Shown piece by piece: positions 35,060-47,099 of a stretch of DNA of 64,000 bases. The stretch covers positions 4,745,186 to 4,809,185 of the forward strand of contig JABBOT010000005.1 of the NCBI GenBank assembly GCA_016165875.1, written 5' to 3'. The position numbers were made by a program, and so were the translations under genes. The DNA comes from Acanthopleura granulata. Its lineage: Eukaryota; Mollusca; Polyplacophora; Chitonida; Chitonidae. Under the pieces are notes generated by a model. That model ran no database searches. It was not told the DNA's origin and saw nothing but the letters and a program-made list of their open reading frames with translations. Positions within the stretch are counted from its first letter, which is position 1. Each line of letters starts with the position of its first letter.

Positions 35060-36570
35060 GAAGCAAGCTTTCAGAGATTCCTGTCTTCAATCAACTCCCT
35101 GACATGTCTCTGTAACGATCAAACAATTTTCGAAAACACTGAGGTAGCTTACATATTACTTACGATTTTTTTTATTATTACTTCCTACCTTCATTACATA
35201 TACATCTACTACCTTGTAGTTACTATACATTATATCCGAAAGCTAGGTCTATGCCATAAAATAAACCATCTATCCAGAAACTAGCATGCCATATCTTCCA
35301 TCCTACACACTGAATAAGAAATGTTGGCGGGGCTCAAACATTAAGGTCTTCCCATTGTATTGGCTTTGAACAGGATAAAATGGTTTGTCTTCTGAATGAC
35401 GTCGCCATACTGTTCGCTACGTATTTCATACCCTCACAATTGGACATCATAAATTTGGCCTCTTAACCATTTCTGTCATCTAACTTATACTGCCGTGTCT
35501 TCATTACAAAAGTTTATACACAACATATTTTGCCTTTACTTTACGCTATGTAGACATTCATTTCGAACACACTGTCCTTCAGTTATGAACTTCCAGGTTA
35601 CCTGGCAGGTTCAACTTCAGGCCATTTATATTTTGACCTCCGGACAATATGCCATACATTTCGCACGTTCACACGGCGGGCAAAGAGGCTTGAACAGCCT
35701 TCCCGATACCTATCATACACTGGCTATTTCTTATTATGGTGAAGGTCTGGCAAAGTTTAATCCATCAGACCTACCAACTACATGTAGATCCGAGATGGTT
35801 TCAGATATAGTCTATCAGTCTCAATACGTGTCACCTTGTCTTAGGGTGCTAATCGGTAAAAGTATTCAGAATTCTGCATCTACTCTTGGGTTATGACGGA
35901 CATCTTCTGCGAGGCAGAAATTCCATTTCATAGGCTACGAAATTTACTTTAACTGCCAGTGAAATTTATCTCCCTCGTAATTAATCGATTCCCAGTTTGT
36001 AGAACATTGACCTCACCAGGTACACGGCCACCTGCGGCCGCAATGCGGTAGCAAACTCAGCGACAGCTTAAATATTTTGCAATTAGAATTCTAGTATATC
36101 CTCAGTGAAGTCTTAATGTTAGCCATCAGTTAGGAAGGTTCAGTCCCGTGTACAATTTCGGCGATTCCTCGTGGTTCTATGCACGGAAATCTGATGACAA
36201 ACACCTGTTACCAAGCAGGGACAGGAAGTGCCATGCTGCACATGGTCTTTTAAAGAGTTGTCTGCCTTTAGTTATACAGCCACAAAGATACTCAAAACAC
36301 GGGATCTCCAAACACTTTTGTTGAAAGCATACATTTAGGATGAACAAAACTATAAATGCTTCATTGGTTGTGTAAATAGTACTTGGCATCATTTCCAGCT
36401 TATCCTTAATATCATGTAATCCAGGTTACCAACTTCCCAAACCACAACTGTTTAATACAACAGAATTTACTTGATTAACACCCGAATTTTTCATTTATAT
36501 ATCGATGGTCGGTCGAGTCATTCTGACCATCCTCATGACAAAGTCACAGTCGAATTACTTAGCAAAGGTC
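35060..36570. other. No gene seen
   Basis: AT-rich sequence. A 133-codon open stretch at 35495-35896 lacks any recognisable domain or splice border. Confidence 0.4.
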
Positions 36571-36574
36571 TTAC

Positions 36575-36740
36575 ATGCACCAGTTATTTATCTGATTGGT
36601 ATTTTACACTGTACTCCAAAATATTTCACTTGTACGACATCGACCAACACTGTAGTGGGAGGAAACTGGACACAGTCCAGTCACAGTGTCGTCTACATGT
36701 AGGTCATTGCGCTGTCACTTCACCTAGCGCACTAACCACT
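36575..36740 (-). mobile_element. tRNA-derived SINE, reverse orientation
   Basis: TTATTTATCTGATTGG start, then tgtactccaaaatatttcac, acgacatcgaccaacactgt and agtgggaggaaactggacac. Confidence 0.65.
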
Positions 36741-37669
36741 TTGGCCATTTTACTAGTTATGTCAGAAATAATACTTTTATGTCACGCCACAGGAGTTTTT
36801 ATTTTTATGACTACAGTTTATTATACCACTGCTGGTACTTGAGGACATTCCCAGTCCAAAACATGTAGTGCTCTCAGCCATGTTTCAACACAAGAACATG
36901 TTTCAAGTTAAGGAATTAAAAGGGCAACACACCTGGTGACCGCTGCTCACCTTAAGGAAATACTTTTAGAGCTTGGTTAAGTCTCATTCTCAGCCAAACC
37001 ACTGATCAGAAGCCAGACTGAAACACCAGGAAAACACTAACACCAAGACATGTCCATCATTTTATATATTTATTTCTTTTTTTTTTTAGTTCTTGCACAC
37101 TATGACGGAGAATAAGCAAAAACCAAGACAAAACAAATTTAAACGGGACCAGAGACCAGCAGCAAGTATCTATATTATGTGCTCTTTGATGCAGAAGTCC
37201 TAAACCAACACTCAACTGTACTCTGATTGTGGATAGAATATAATATTGTGTCATTTGAAAGGCTGAAGCACTCCTAAATAGACCTGAAAACCACAAAAAC
37301 GATGAACAATTAAAAGAAATACACCAAAAGGCATCAACTGAAATACAAGGACAAACCCCTTGAAAATAAATTTACACCTCAAATCTGGCACATTTTATAC
37401 GCATGTATTTGTCAAAAAGTTTTCATAGTGCCATAACTATCTCACTTGTATCTAATACCAAGGAATAAACTCGGTGATGATGACCCTGGAGTCATATACG
37501 TTTACGACTTATTAGAAGGCTCTGAAAAATCTTGCACGTCAGCCTGGCAACACCAGGGACACTTTAGCACAACTAGCCCTAGATTATTTTAGTACAAATC
37601 CTAACCCTAGCTAATAAAATGAAGAAGCCGAAAACATCACTCTATCATCTTATATACTGAGAGGAAGCT

Positions 37670-37675
37670 TTATTG
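37670..37675 (-). terminator. Polyadenylation signal of COX5A
   Basis: AATAAA on the minus strand about 50 bases after the COX5A stop codon, giving a very short 3' UTR. Confidence 0.65.
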
Positions 37676-37722
37676 CAAGGATGCTGAACATCAGAAGTCT
37701 GTGGAAAAGAGACATACCTAAA

Positions 37723-40700
37723 TTACATGTCAAACACATCCTTGATGGCTAGCTCTGGCTTGTCGTATCCTAACTCTTCAGGCGTGGATATACCCAGCTC
37801 TTGCAGGGTTGGTCGGATTTCCTGTAGCAGGTATGGCCAGACGGTCTGCACGTGATTTCCACATTTGTCCTGAACAAGAGTAAATCCGTCAATTAGTCAA
37901 AGGGAAGATTACCAATTTTTTTATCTATAGTTTATTGAATTGTCTTCCGACAAAATGAAAACTTCTATTGTGCAAAGATCTTCACAATTTGGCGATATGC
38001 AACTATCTCCACATTTCTGTTTACAATATGTATCACAAAAAGAACTAACCAAGTGTCAGAGAACTAAAAGAACTGAAACTGAAAGAAAAACTTTTTGTTT
38101 CTCCTTTCACAGAAGGTTTTTTAAACATTTGCTATGACTGGAAAAAAACATCACCAAAACATCCAATTTTTCTGAATTACTATGTAGGCAAGCCCGGGAA
38201 ATGTTTCGGGGACATGTACAGGCTTGGCACAACTAAGGGGCGTGCGTGGGACTTGACAGGCACATGAGGTGCATGGGAGGGTGGGTGTGGTGCTCTGCAG
38301 GCCAAATATGCCTAGCTAGGATCTGGTGACAATGGATGGCCAGAAAATGGGCATCAGGATTTCAAAACTGGGTATGTACTATTTAACAAAAAATATTAGA
38401 AGGGGACACATCTGAACCACAAAATTATATGAAGATACTCACTCTTAATTCAGCAGCAGATCGAGAATGTTAACAGTTGCATCAAAGTTTAGATACATGT
38501 AATTTCATTCACACAGATCCTCACATTATTGCGTAAATTACACTAATTCACAGGCTATGCTCACAGACACTTAGCCCCCACACAACCAGTACATCCCTGA
38601 AGAAGGAGAACTTGACTCACACGAACAGCTTCCAGGTAGCGAACTGCTAAGGAATGGTCGTTCACTCTCCTGCAGGCTTTCAGTGCAGCAATCATGATTA
38701 CGGGCTCAGGTATCAAATCCATTCCCTGCAAACAGCAGTTACATGACTGGAGTAGCAGTCTGAGCAAGAAACAAACATGTGTCTGCTGAAAATGCACAGC
38801 AAACTTTATTAGAAAAATAGTGTCCTAATAAATGGCCATAAAGTGTCAACATGGCCAAGTTGCTCAAAATTCTGTTAACATTTATGCTTGGTATTACCAT
38901 CCGTCTGGGCTTAATTTCTTGTACTTTTTTGCCAGGATTTATGTTTTTATTTATCTGATTGGTCTTACACCGTACTAAAGAATCTTTCACTCATATGATG
39001 GGAGCCAACATTATGGTGGGAGGAAACCAGGCACAGCGCGGGGGTAAACCAAGACCATTTGCAGGTCGCGCGCAGACCTTCCAGCACCTGACTGGAGAGG
39101 AGATTTCAGAGTTAGGATTAAACCAGTCTGAAGATCTGTCCCTTTATCACAATTCTGACCCACAAAACACAGATTTGTCAGACCTACCATTAAGCATCAT
39201 ACTTTCATTATTATTGGCTATGTTTCCTTTTTTTTCCAGTAGGCTGTCCATAACACTGTTCACAGAGGAGAACAACTGGTCAATACTCAAATACAAGATG
39301 TATGCACAGCCAAACCTGTACCCAAGGCCACCTATAAACAGCGTCCATCTGCCCGAAGCGGCCACACTCTGCCGCTACCAAACAATTTTCCATGTGGAAT
39401 GACCTGTAATATGCCGGCACCTGTCCAACGCGGCCAGCTGCCAGTATATTTTGCCACCCAATTCTATATCAACCTGTCCTACACGGCCGAGACTTTGAAC
39501 AGTAATGATGATTGCCACAGTGGACATTCAAATATTTCTAAATGGACATCACAGGCTTCAGTAGTTTTTGTAGTGATAACGTTATAACCTGCCACTTTCT
39601 GAAGACAACTGAAGTGTGAAGTTTACTGGTCAATGAAAATGAAGTCTATTGTTCTTTAATCAGGCCCAGCTGGTTATAGTCCGGACACTGCTGCAGTGGA
39701 TTAGCTTCATGCGGAGGTCCGAGCTATGAATGCCACGAGAGTGGGCAAACCTGGATATAATCTGACCTCCTGTGGTTCCTCCCATGAATGCTTTCTTTGG
39801 CAAATTATCTGGCTTGCTTTGCCATTGTCTTTGCAGGCAAATGGTGTTGAGTCTTCATTTCGCTTTGCCAAAATATTGCCTGTACCGAACAAATGAAGAA
39901 ATTGATCTTCCTTCACTCGTACATTTTGTTGTTGTTGTTTTCACTAGTAATGGTAAACATGATTGACTCTATTTTCATACGGCTCAGTCCTAAGCTTTGT
40001 TAGAATAGTCACTGATGCCTAAACAGTCCAAACTGGCACGTGGCTTTCTAGGGCTTGACAATGAAGGGAAGAAAGTTCCCGTTATACGTGCCCTGACCTG
40101 AAAAACTTTCTGTAAGCACCGGTTAAACGTGTCAGGCCTATGGCCTACTCCACACAACTTGAAATTTTTGAGTTATTATTTTACTACAACTGTTATATTT
40201 CTATGAAATGTAGGTAGCAGAACACATTAATGTTTTAACAATTATGTATAATACTATTATGCACACCTGCAGATTTCATGAAACTTCATTCAGCTGTGAT
40301 TTGGCTTAGTCTTCACAACCTGTCTTATGTGGCCAACTGTCACATGCAGACGCTTTTTTTGTCTCCCTTCACTTGCCGCATATAATGCAGGGGTGACTGT
40401 TCGTTTAAATGTATATCAATTCGATGCCCAAGTATATCCATTATGTCATAATTTATTACAAAATGTATTCTTCTGGTCATACCTGAAGATCATTGATAGC
40501 TTTTCTTATCTCCCAGCCATCAATGTCCGGTCTGTTGAAGTAGTTCACATATCTGGTATCAAACTGTTCATCTGTCTCCTGCACACCATGGCTATATCTA
40601 ACACAGGTCACTGCAAATAAGCACCATGGTCCATAATCAGCATAAAGAAATCCAGTGAAATTAACATAACAGTACCATTGTACTGTTTGATGGTAAACCT

Positions 40701-42418
40701 GTCTTCACGGACTGAGCACAAACATCTCATTCTCCTCCTGCAGAGCTGGCCTGGTACAGATTAATCACTGAGCTAATGTATTGTAATTGTAGAAAAAACT
40801 ACGGCACTGCAAGTTTCCATTTCGCCTAAGTCTGCTCGTACGAATACATGTAGAAGATCACAAAACTGTCCATGTCTTAAATTCAAAACAGCGGACTCTA
40901 TATAGACTACTGCTAACCCGATCACATGACCACGTTATGTTCACCCTTTAATGTGTGTTTTACAGTTGGCTACATCAAAACCAATGCACTCAATTGAGAA
41001 AACTTGAAAACAGCCATTCTCAAATGTTTGACATGACGGAGTTCATCTCAACTCAGATATCTCAACATGCTAATCTTGCCTTCGGTGGTTTCACACCTCA
41101 CTTTTTAGCCAGTCAGTAATCTGATGAGATTTAGAGGCATTTATTGAGACTGAACAAATATTAATCCCTTCATGAGGTAGGCCTGTGACACAGAGTAAAG
41201 CTCTGTAGTGAGTCTTCCCTAACAAAGCCACACTCGCGGAAGTAGCATTGCAAGAACAACATTGTCACAAGTGTATAATCGGAATTATACATGCACAAGG
41301 AAGTGTAACCTCTGCCATTATTCTTTTCGTTTTGTTTATCTGACATAATATCCTAGATTTTTCTCCTTAAGTACCAACTGATTCATTTGTTTACAAGTGA
41401 AAATTTGACAGCTACACCCCTTTGAAAGGCATGCTATTTCTTGGTAAAAATGCTTGCTCAGTCGATGTTTTAGCTGTTGTCTTGTCAAATTTATGCCTCC
41501 TCACAAGAAAGCAAACCACATATTTTTGGGTGACATGATTTGGGTTGGATTATATCCAATTTTGCGCTCTATCGAGGCGTCTGAGAGTCAGGCTACACTG
41601 TACTTTGCAGGTTGGTCCAAATCACACACTGCTTCCACAATGAAAAGCATTCCTCTCAAACTTAAATTTATTATTTTAAGAAATGAACACAGAATGCTGA
41701 CATACATAAACAGTTCTCAAATATCAGCGCCAACATTCGACAATGGTGTTGCAACAGCTGGCACTGACACAACTGATGACAACAATCTTAAACAGTTTTC
41801 TTGTCCCAGACCACAGAGACAGTTGCGTGCCTTGACCGAAACTTTTAAAGTTGTTTTTCAAGTAGTGGAATCTGCTATGATTGTGATTATTGCACACTGA
41901 AACACAACTTGTGTTACACGCATGATTCAGTACCCTCATGGAGCAAAATGTAGGTCCTACTTCAGTTCAGCTACACTGCAGGGAAGTAAGATCAGAAATA
42001 TCAGAAATTTATGAAAATAGGTCTCAACGTTTAATTTAATTGAACTAGCAGAGGGACATCAATTCCTTGAAGAATGTCCTTTTCACAATGAACACCGGAG
42101 AAGTGAGTCATCTAACAACAAAGGCACAACCCTTGTCTTCACGAATCCCGTTTTTGTCCAACCATAAAAGACATCCCGACATGGCTCTGTTTCAAGTCAG
42201 AACTATCCACGGTCATCATTGTACGGGACTAGCTCACGGCGTTGTTGTTGCAATCGAGAAAAGTACAGAGGCAACTTGTGAAAATGCTTGGCATTGTCTT
42301 ATTACATCTGGTACACAGATATAGCGTCATGCTGCTTACCCGCCACTTGCCGTCGGCAAGACTGTCTTACGTTTGCTTGGAAGGCCAAATTTGCCCGCTG
42401 GACTACAGCACGGAGCAT
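37723..42418 (-). CDS. COX5A: Cytochrome c oxidase subunit 5A, mitochondrial (complete, four exons)
   Basis: Nuclear-encoded subunit of respiratory complex IV on the matrix side of the inner membrane. Exons: 42418-42340, 40610-40483, 38725-38621, 37869-37723 with stop TAA; phases agree at every join. The product is 152 residues (vertebrate protein about 150). Exon 1 is an Arg-rich, acid-free presequence starting [20 protein letters not shown]. Exon 2 has [20 protein letters not shown] and [15 protein letters not shown], exon 3 has [19 protein letters not shown], and exon 4 has LRPT-like [20 protein letters not shown], all diagnostic of COX5A. The C-terminus is about ten residues longer than in vertebrates (ending KDVFDM). 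It is head to head with JTB. Confidence 0.95.
38942..39125 (-). mobile_element. tRNA-derived SINE, reverse orientation
   Basis: TTTATTTATCTGATTGG start, accgtactaaagaatctttc, ccaacattatggtgggagga, aaccaggcacagcgcggggg and gcagaccttccagcacctga. It sits in COX5A intron 2. Confidence 0.75.
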
Positions 42419-42706
42419 TTTACCTGACGACCTTCAAATATGCAGCACACAAAATGGCAGACCTATTTTATCCCAGGATGCACTTGTCGTCGAGCACTCT
42501 CCGTGGAGTCGGTTGTTACCAGGAAGTGTGTTTTATTTCATCATATTTTTCCACTTTGACGACACTAGGAGAGCTCAAAGAGGAAGTACGCGAATTCAAC
42601 ACAACTCCATCAAGATGTCATCAGTTTAAACGTCAACACTTTGTACACAGATCTCTCAGCGTCTGTCTGAAAATGGTTGACGCGAAGAGGGTTTGATTCA
42701 TTCACA
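42419..42706. promoter_or_regulatory. Shared intergenic region between COX5A and JTB start codons
   Basis: Only 288 bases separate the two divergent start codons, so this segment must hold both 5' UTRs and core promoters, a bidirectional arrangement. No TATA box stands out at the expected distance. That the promoter is shared is inference from spacing. Confidence 0.6.
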
Positions 42707-45700
42707 ATGATTGAGTTCTGTTCGAAAAAGCGGATGCTGGCGGTTATCTTCACTTTAGTCACGTATGTTAGACACGTTACTAAGCGTTGTCATGTACTAA
42801 GATTTACGGATGTTAACAGATGATTCTGTAGCCATGTGGGAATAGTATGACGAAGTGATCGAATAGCTGTGTCTTGTTCAAGGATAGTTTGAGAATCTAT
42901 GTATTCCACGTGAAAACTCAAATGTAAACTAATATAATGACAGTTTTACATTTGTGCTTACAGGTGGAATACACAAATTCTCAAATTGTCCATGATCGAG
43001 ACGAAGCTATCCAGTCACTTTGTCATATGCCCACAGATTCATCTGTTAGCATCCGTTGTTTTTGACCTAACTTCCATGGCGCTTAGCATAAGAGAAATAG
43101 TCCAGTTATTGGCCATCCCAGTCTCAGTATAATGTGACTGGGTGACGTGTTGTGTCTGGTGTCTACAGCATGATGTTTCAGTTAAAATGATACACAGCGC
43201 ATGTTCAAAGTTAAATTTGCCAAAAAGGTTGTACAGTATGTTCATTTCGGTGAAGTGTTTTTTCTAACAGCTACTACAACAGCAGAAACTCATTTCTCAC
43301 CGTGCTCCGTCGCCCAGCATGAAATGCAGCCATTCCACCTGGGCTGTCACATAATTGTTTCAAGCGCGGAACATTCTTGTCATCTGAGACTGTAGTAAGC
43401 TGCTAGGGTTGTGTTTGTAACTTAAGTATATATGACAATTTATAACATGAAATGATCAAGAAACTTACTCCTGCCACTACACAGTGGTCTGGAAATACAT
43501 TGCAGTGTTGCTCACGCAGTACTTGTTATAAGTTAAACATATAACATTAAAACAGTATGCTGTCTCTATGTTATTACATGTTGCATTGACAGACAACTCA
43601 GAACATTTATGTCACAGTTTATAAACAGCTGATATCTCCTAGCTCTCTGAATGGTCAATCCGTCATAAGCTTAAAGTATGGGTGCCTTCAGATCACCCAG
43701 TCATGAGCTGTGTTTACTTTAAGCATCATTATTAATATGTTAGCATTGGGCCGGGCTTGCTACAAGGAGACACAGGCATTATAAGGCAGTGTCACCTTGT
43801 CTTTATCCCTAGAAGAAAGGAAGTGTATGAAATGTACATCTTGATATATCACCCAAGATTCAGATATATCTTTTATTGTTTGTATTTTTAGCAAGTGTAT
43901 TTATTTTCTTTTGGCAGAATATCAGTTATAAGTGTGGTGCTGGAAACCAGGTGGTCAGCTCAGCATAAACTCAAAGAAATTTCAAGGAAGGTTAAAGAAG
44001 GTTGGTGTGAAGTCCTGTGATGTCTAATATTTTGTGTTTTAATGTGTATTTATAACCTTCATTTTACTGTCAGATAATATATCTTCTGGGATAAACACAG
44101 ATACATCTATTTCAAATAAACTGTCCACGTGAGTTGTGAGATGAAAAACCCATAACATGAATTTTTTGTGTTTAAAAATAAAAGTATGTAATGGTAAGTG
44201 GTTCTGGAACTTGTAGTGTACAAATTTTAATCACTTATCAAACTCTTTGTGTTGGAAACTTAGATCAAAACGTGTTTGGTCAGGATGTTTTGCCTTTTTC
44301 AGATTCTAATGAAACCTGTAAAGTGGGTAAAGAAAAGATTGTGGAAAGTTGTAGAGAGTGTTCATCTTCAGAATTGGTGAGTTCTAATTGGTAGTAAAAT
44401 ATAGATGTTGATTTTCTTGACATTAAAAGAGGAGTTCACCTCGCAAATGATGTCCATGTTTGGAAAGACCAAGAAAGAAATGTTGTTTTTGAGAGGAGAA
44501 GGAAATACACTAGCACAAAACAAGGAGAAAGAAAAACATAAGAAAGGACAAGAAAGGATTGTAACAGACTTTGTAACATCACATTTGAAGTAATTACCAT
44601 GGTGCAAAGACATGTAAATCAACATTTTTGTGGCATGTGGAAAAATATTAATTTCTGAAAATGGCTTCACTTAAAGAACGTCACGAAGATGCTGATATAT
44701 TCAAGGCTGGAAGTCATCAGTATGTTATTACGTATAGCTGATGAATTTCCTTTTAATGACATGGCCTCCATAAATATAAGACTGTTTTTATGGAAACCGA
44801 TACAGAGGAGAATGGAGTGTACATACATGTATGTAAGTGGTCATCAGTGTTTGTCGTAATTGTGCCCAGTGTTATTTTATGGTGTTTGTTTTGCAGATTA
44901 GTGAGAAGGTGTACTGTCAAGACACTGGGTACAGAATTGTTGTAGCTTGTGAAGATGGAACCAAAATTACGCGCAAGTATGTTTCAGTTTGGGCCAGCTA
45001 GGGCGTTCGTGTTAGTTTCACATCAAATGTACATGTGCATAATGAACTTTTTACAGTTATACTGCGTATAAGTTCTGAAGCCGATGTGTGGTGTTTTTTC
45101 CAGTAACAGATCAGAGCAACTGGGTTCCAGGGTATGGTGCCCTTGTCTGACTTTGTATGACTGAAATCATATGTATTACAAGAGTGGTCTAAGATTAGCT
45201 ATCACACCATTAATGATGAGGACAAAGTGGCGTTACACTACAAGCAGATCCGGTTTATCCTCTGGTGACCTCGGTAGTGTGACAAATTATTAATCGAAGA
45301 ACTGATTTGTCTAGAATTCTGTATAAAGCTTTTTCATTTTAAGACGATGTACATGTACCAGTCTATTTGGCAAACAGAACATCTCATTTCACAGCACTAT
45401 GTGATTGACTTCAACTCTTGCCGAGACGGGTTACCTGCATGATGCTGAATGACATTGCAGATCCTTGTTGGCATGCTGCATACATTGAGCTTTTGGTCAG
45501 TGATGTTGTGTTCACTAGTCTAGGTCTCACGTTATATCATGATGTATGGCAGCTGCCTGACACAGAGCAGTGGTTTCTCCTCACTCAGGAGTGTACCTTT
45601 CAGGACAGTGGTATAAGTAAAACACATTCTTATGTTCAGTGTTAAAGTATGTCGTGCTTTAAATATTTTCCAGCTTCTCCTTTGCATGTCACCAGAGTAA

Positions 45701-46182
45701 TTCTGTTGGGAATTATTTTGCAAACTAGTCCCAGGGAAACAGTGGTAGCAAGGAATTTAACCAGCACGTGCCTGATATCTGGTATTTGGATATCTGTCAC
45801 TTTGAAAATACATTTTAACTGAAAAATTATGACAGAAAAATGAATTTGATAAGGGAACAACAATAACATAGTTGTCTCCCCTTTCTCTATCAAGTCCAGT
45901 GGTTTGTACTTGCTACTGTATACTTAACATATATTTCACAAACATGACATTTGCTGATTGTCATTAGCTAATTTTCTTGACCTCTGATCCGCTTCATGTT
46001 TGTTGTATATGTTTTGCAGGTGCTCATTGACACCGTGGGAAGAGGAAAAAAAGTTTTGGATATTTGAAGGAGTGACATTTGCCATTGGCGTTCTCTCCTA
46101 TGGCCTGGTGGTTATCAGACAACACAGACTGGATAGGATGCTCCGAGAGAAGATAGATAGGCAGATAGCTGCAGATATATGA
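42707..46182 (+). CDS. JTB: Jumping translocation breakpoint (JTB) family membrane protein
   Basis: Proposed exons: 42707-42762, 43918-44000, 44264-44376, 44897-44976, 46020-46182 with stop; phases 2, 1, 0 and 2 agree at the joins. The product is 164 residues (human about 146). The N-terminus has a hydrophobic signal segment formed by exons 1 and 2 (RMLAVIFTLVTISVISVVLE). The lumenal part carries family cysteines, including ESCRECSSSEL and KVYCQDTGYR. The last exon holds EEKKFWIFEGVTFAIGVLSY, then GLVVIRQHRLDRMLREKI, matching the juxtamembrane, TM and cytoplasmic tail of JTB. JTB is a small type I membrane protein linked to mitochondria and cytokinesis in vertebrates. Exons 3 to 5 are firm; exons 1 and 2 rest on splice phase and hydrophobicity. 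Confidence 0.85.
42779..43087. mobile_element. Palindromic (foldback/MITE-like) element in JTB intron 1
   Basis: Two arms of about 145 bp in inverted orientation around a centre near 42936. The left arm has ctaagcg, cggatgttaacagatgattc and tttgagaatctatgtattcc; the right arm, reverse complemented, has ctaagcg, cggatgctaacagatgaatc and tttgagaatttgtgtattcc. Similarity runs nearly the whole length with scattered substitutions and small indels. No transposase is present; it starts 17 bases after the JTB exon 1 donor. Confidence 0.8.
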
Positions 46183-46620
46183 TGTGAGATACACATAGCT
46201 GATGAAATGTGGACTAGATACTGTTGGATGAAATGTGATGTGGGATAAAGAAAGCTGATGAAATGTGAAGTGAGATACTGATGAAATTCAGACTGGAATA
46301 CTGATAAAAGGTACGTAATGTGACCCCAAGATGGCCAGTGAAATGTGGAGAGGGATTCTGTTGAATGATATGTAATGAGAGATAAAGATTGCTGATGAAA
46401 TGTGAACTGAGATATGTACAGCGGCTGATGAAATGTGGAGAGGGATTCTGTTGGATGATATGGAATCAATGATTGATAAGGACTGCTGATAAAATGTGAA
46501 CTGAGACACTGACAGTGGCTGATGAAATATGGAGAGGGATTCTGTTGGATGATATGTGATTGATGATTGATAAGAACCGCTGATGAAATGTGGAATCAGA
46601 TATTTATCGATAAGGAATAC
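46183..46620 (+). repeat. Degenerate short repeats in the JTB 3' UTR
   Basis: The words gctgatgaaatgtg and gagagggattctgttg(g/a)atgat recur from immediately after the JTB stop codon, with a longer repeat of about 94 bp in 46425-46610. They do not copy the coding exon. Confidence 0.75.
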
Positions 46621-47074
46621 ATCCTTACTGATACATGGTTTGAGCTGGACTTAGACTGAAGAAGAAATTTTTGTCCAAGGGAAGAGAGTTATTCAATCTT
46701 GGTGAAGGATAAGAGATAGGATTTGAAAATCATGGCCAGGGTCAGATGCTTGTATCACAGACATGATATGGCTGGATATTTGATGATACATCCTGGCACA
46801 GGATGGACTGATACACATAGCCAGTCATCTGTGCTGAGACGCAGGGCCCAGTTTCAAGAAGTTTCTTAAGATATTTTTCCCTTTTCTTTTTTTTGCTCAT
46901 AGTGAAAGACCACAAAAAAGTGATGTTAGGCTAAGTGAAACGACCATTAAAAACTATTTGAAAATTCCTTCACTGACTTTTTACATTTTTTTTCTCACCA
47001 AATTAAATACAATCAAATGTTTTGGTTCACCAGTGGCGTCACAAAATTTTTGTACACCTTTATGTTGAGCTCCA

Positions 47075-47080
47075 AATAAA
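47075..47080 (+). terminator. Candidate polyadenylation signal of JTB
   Basis: The first good AATAAA on the plus strand in a GT-rich neighbourhood, about 900 bases after the JTB stop codon. Confidence 0.4.
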
Positions 47081-47099
47081 GTTCTTGAGAAGTGTGCTG

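Noticed and set aside
35495..35896. 133-codon open frame
   Set aside because: No domain, no promoter or splice evidence, composition like the flanks.
38959..39402. 147-codon open frame
   Set aside because: Its start lies in a reverse-orientation SINE within COX5A intron 2.
34417..42044. The same 22-base word tcaacgtttaatttaattga at 34417 and 42022
   Set aside because: The match is short and includes a partly self-complementary AT stretch; flanks do not align convincingly, so I cannot support an element.
43201..43395. Open frame in JTB intron 1 considered as an alternative JTB first exon
   Set aside because: It has no donor in the right phase and no clean signal peptide, whereas 42707-42762 plus 43918-44000 gives a continuous hydrophobic segment with matching phases.
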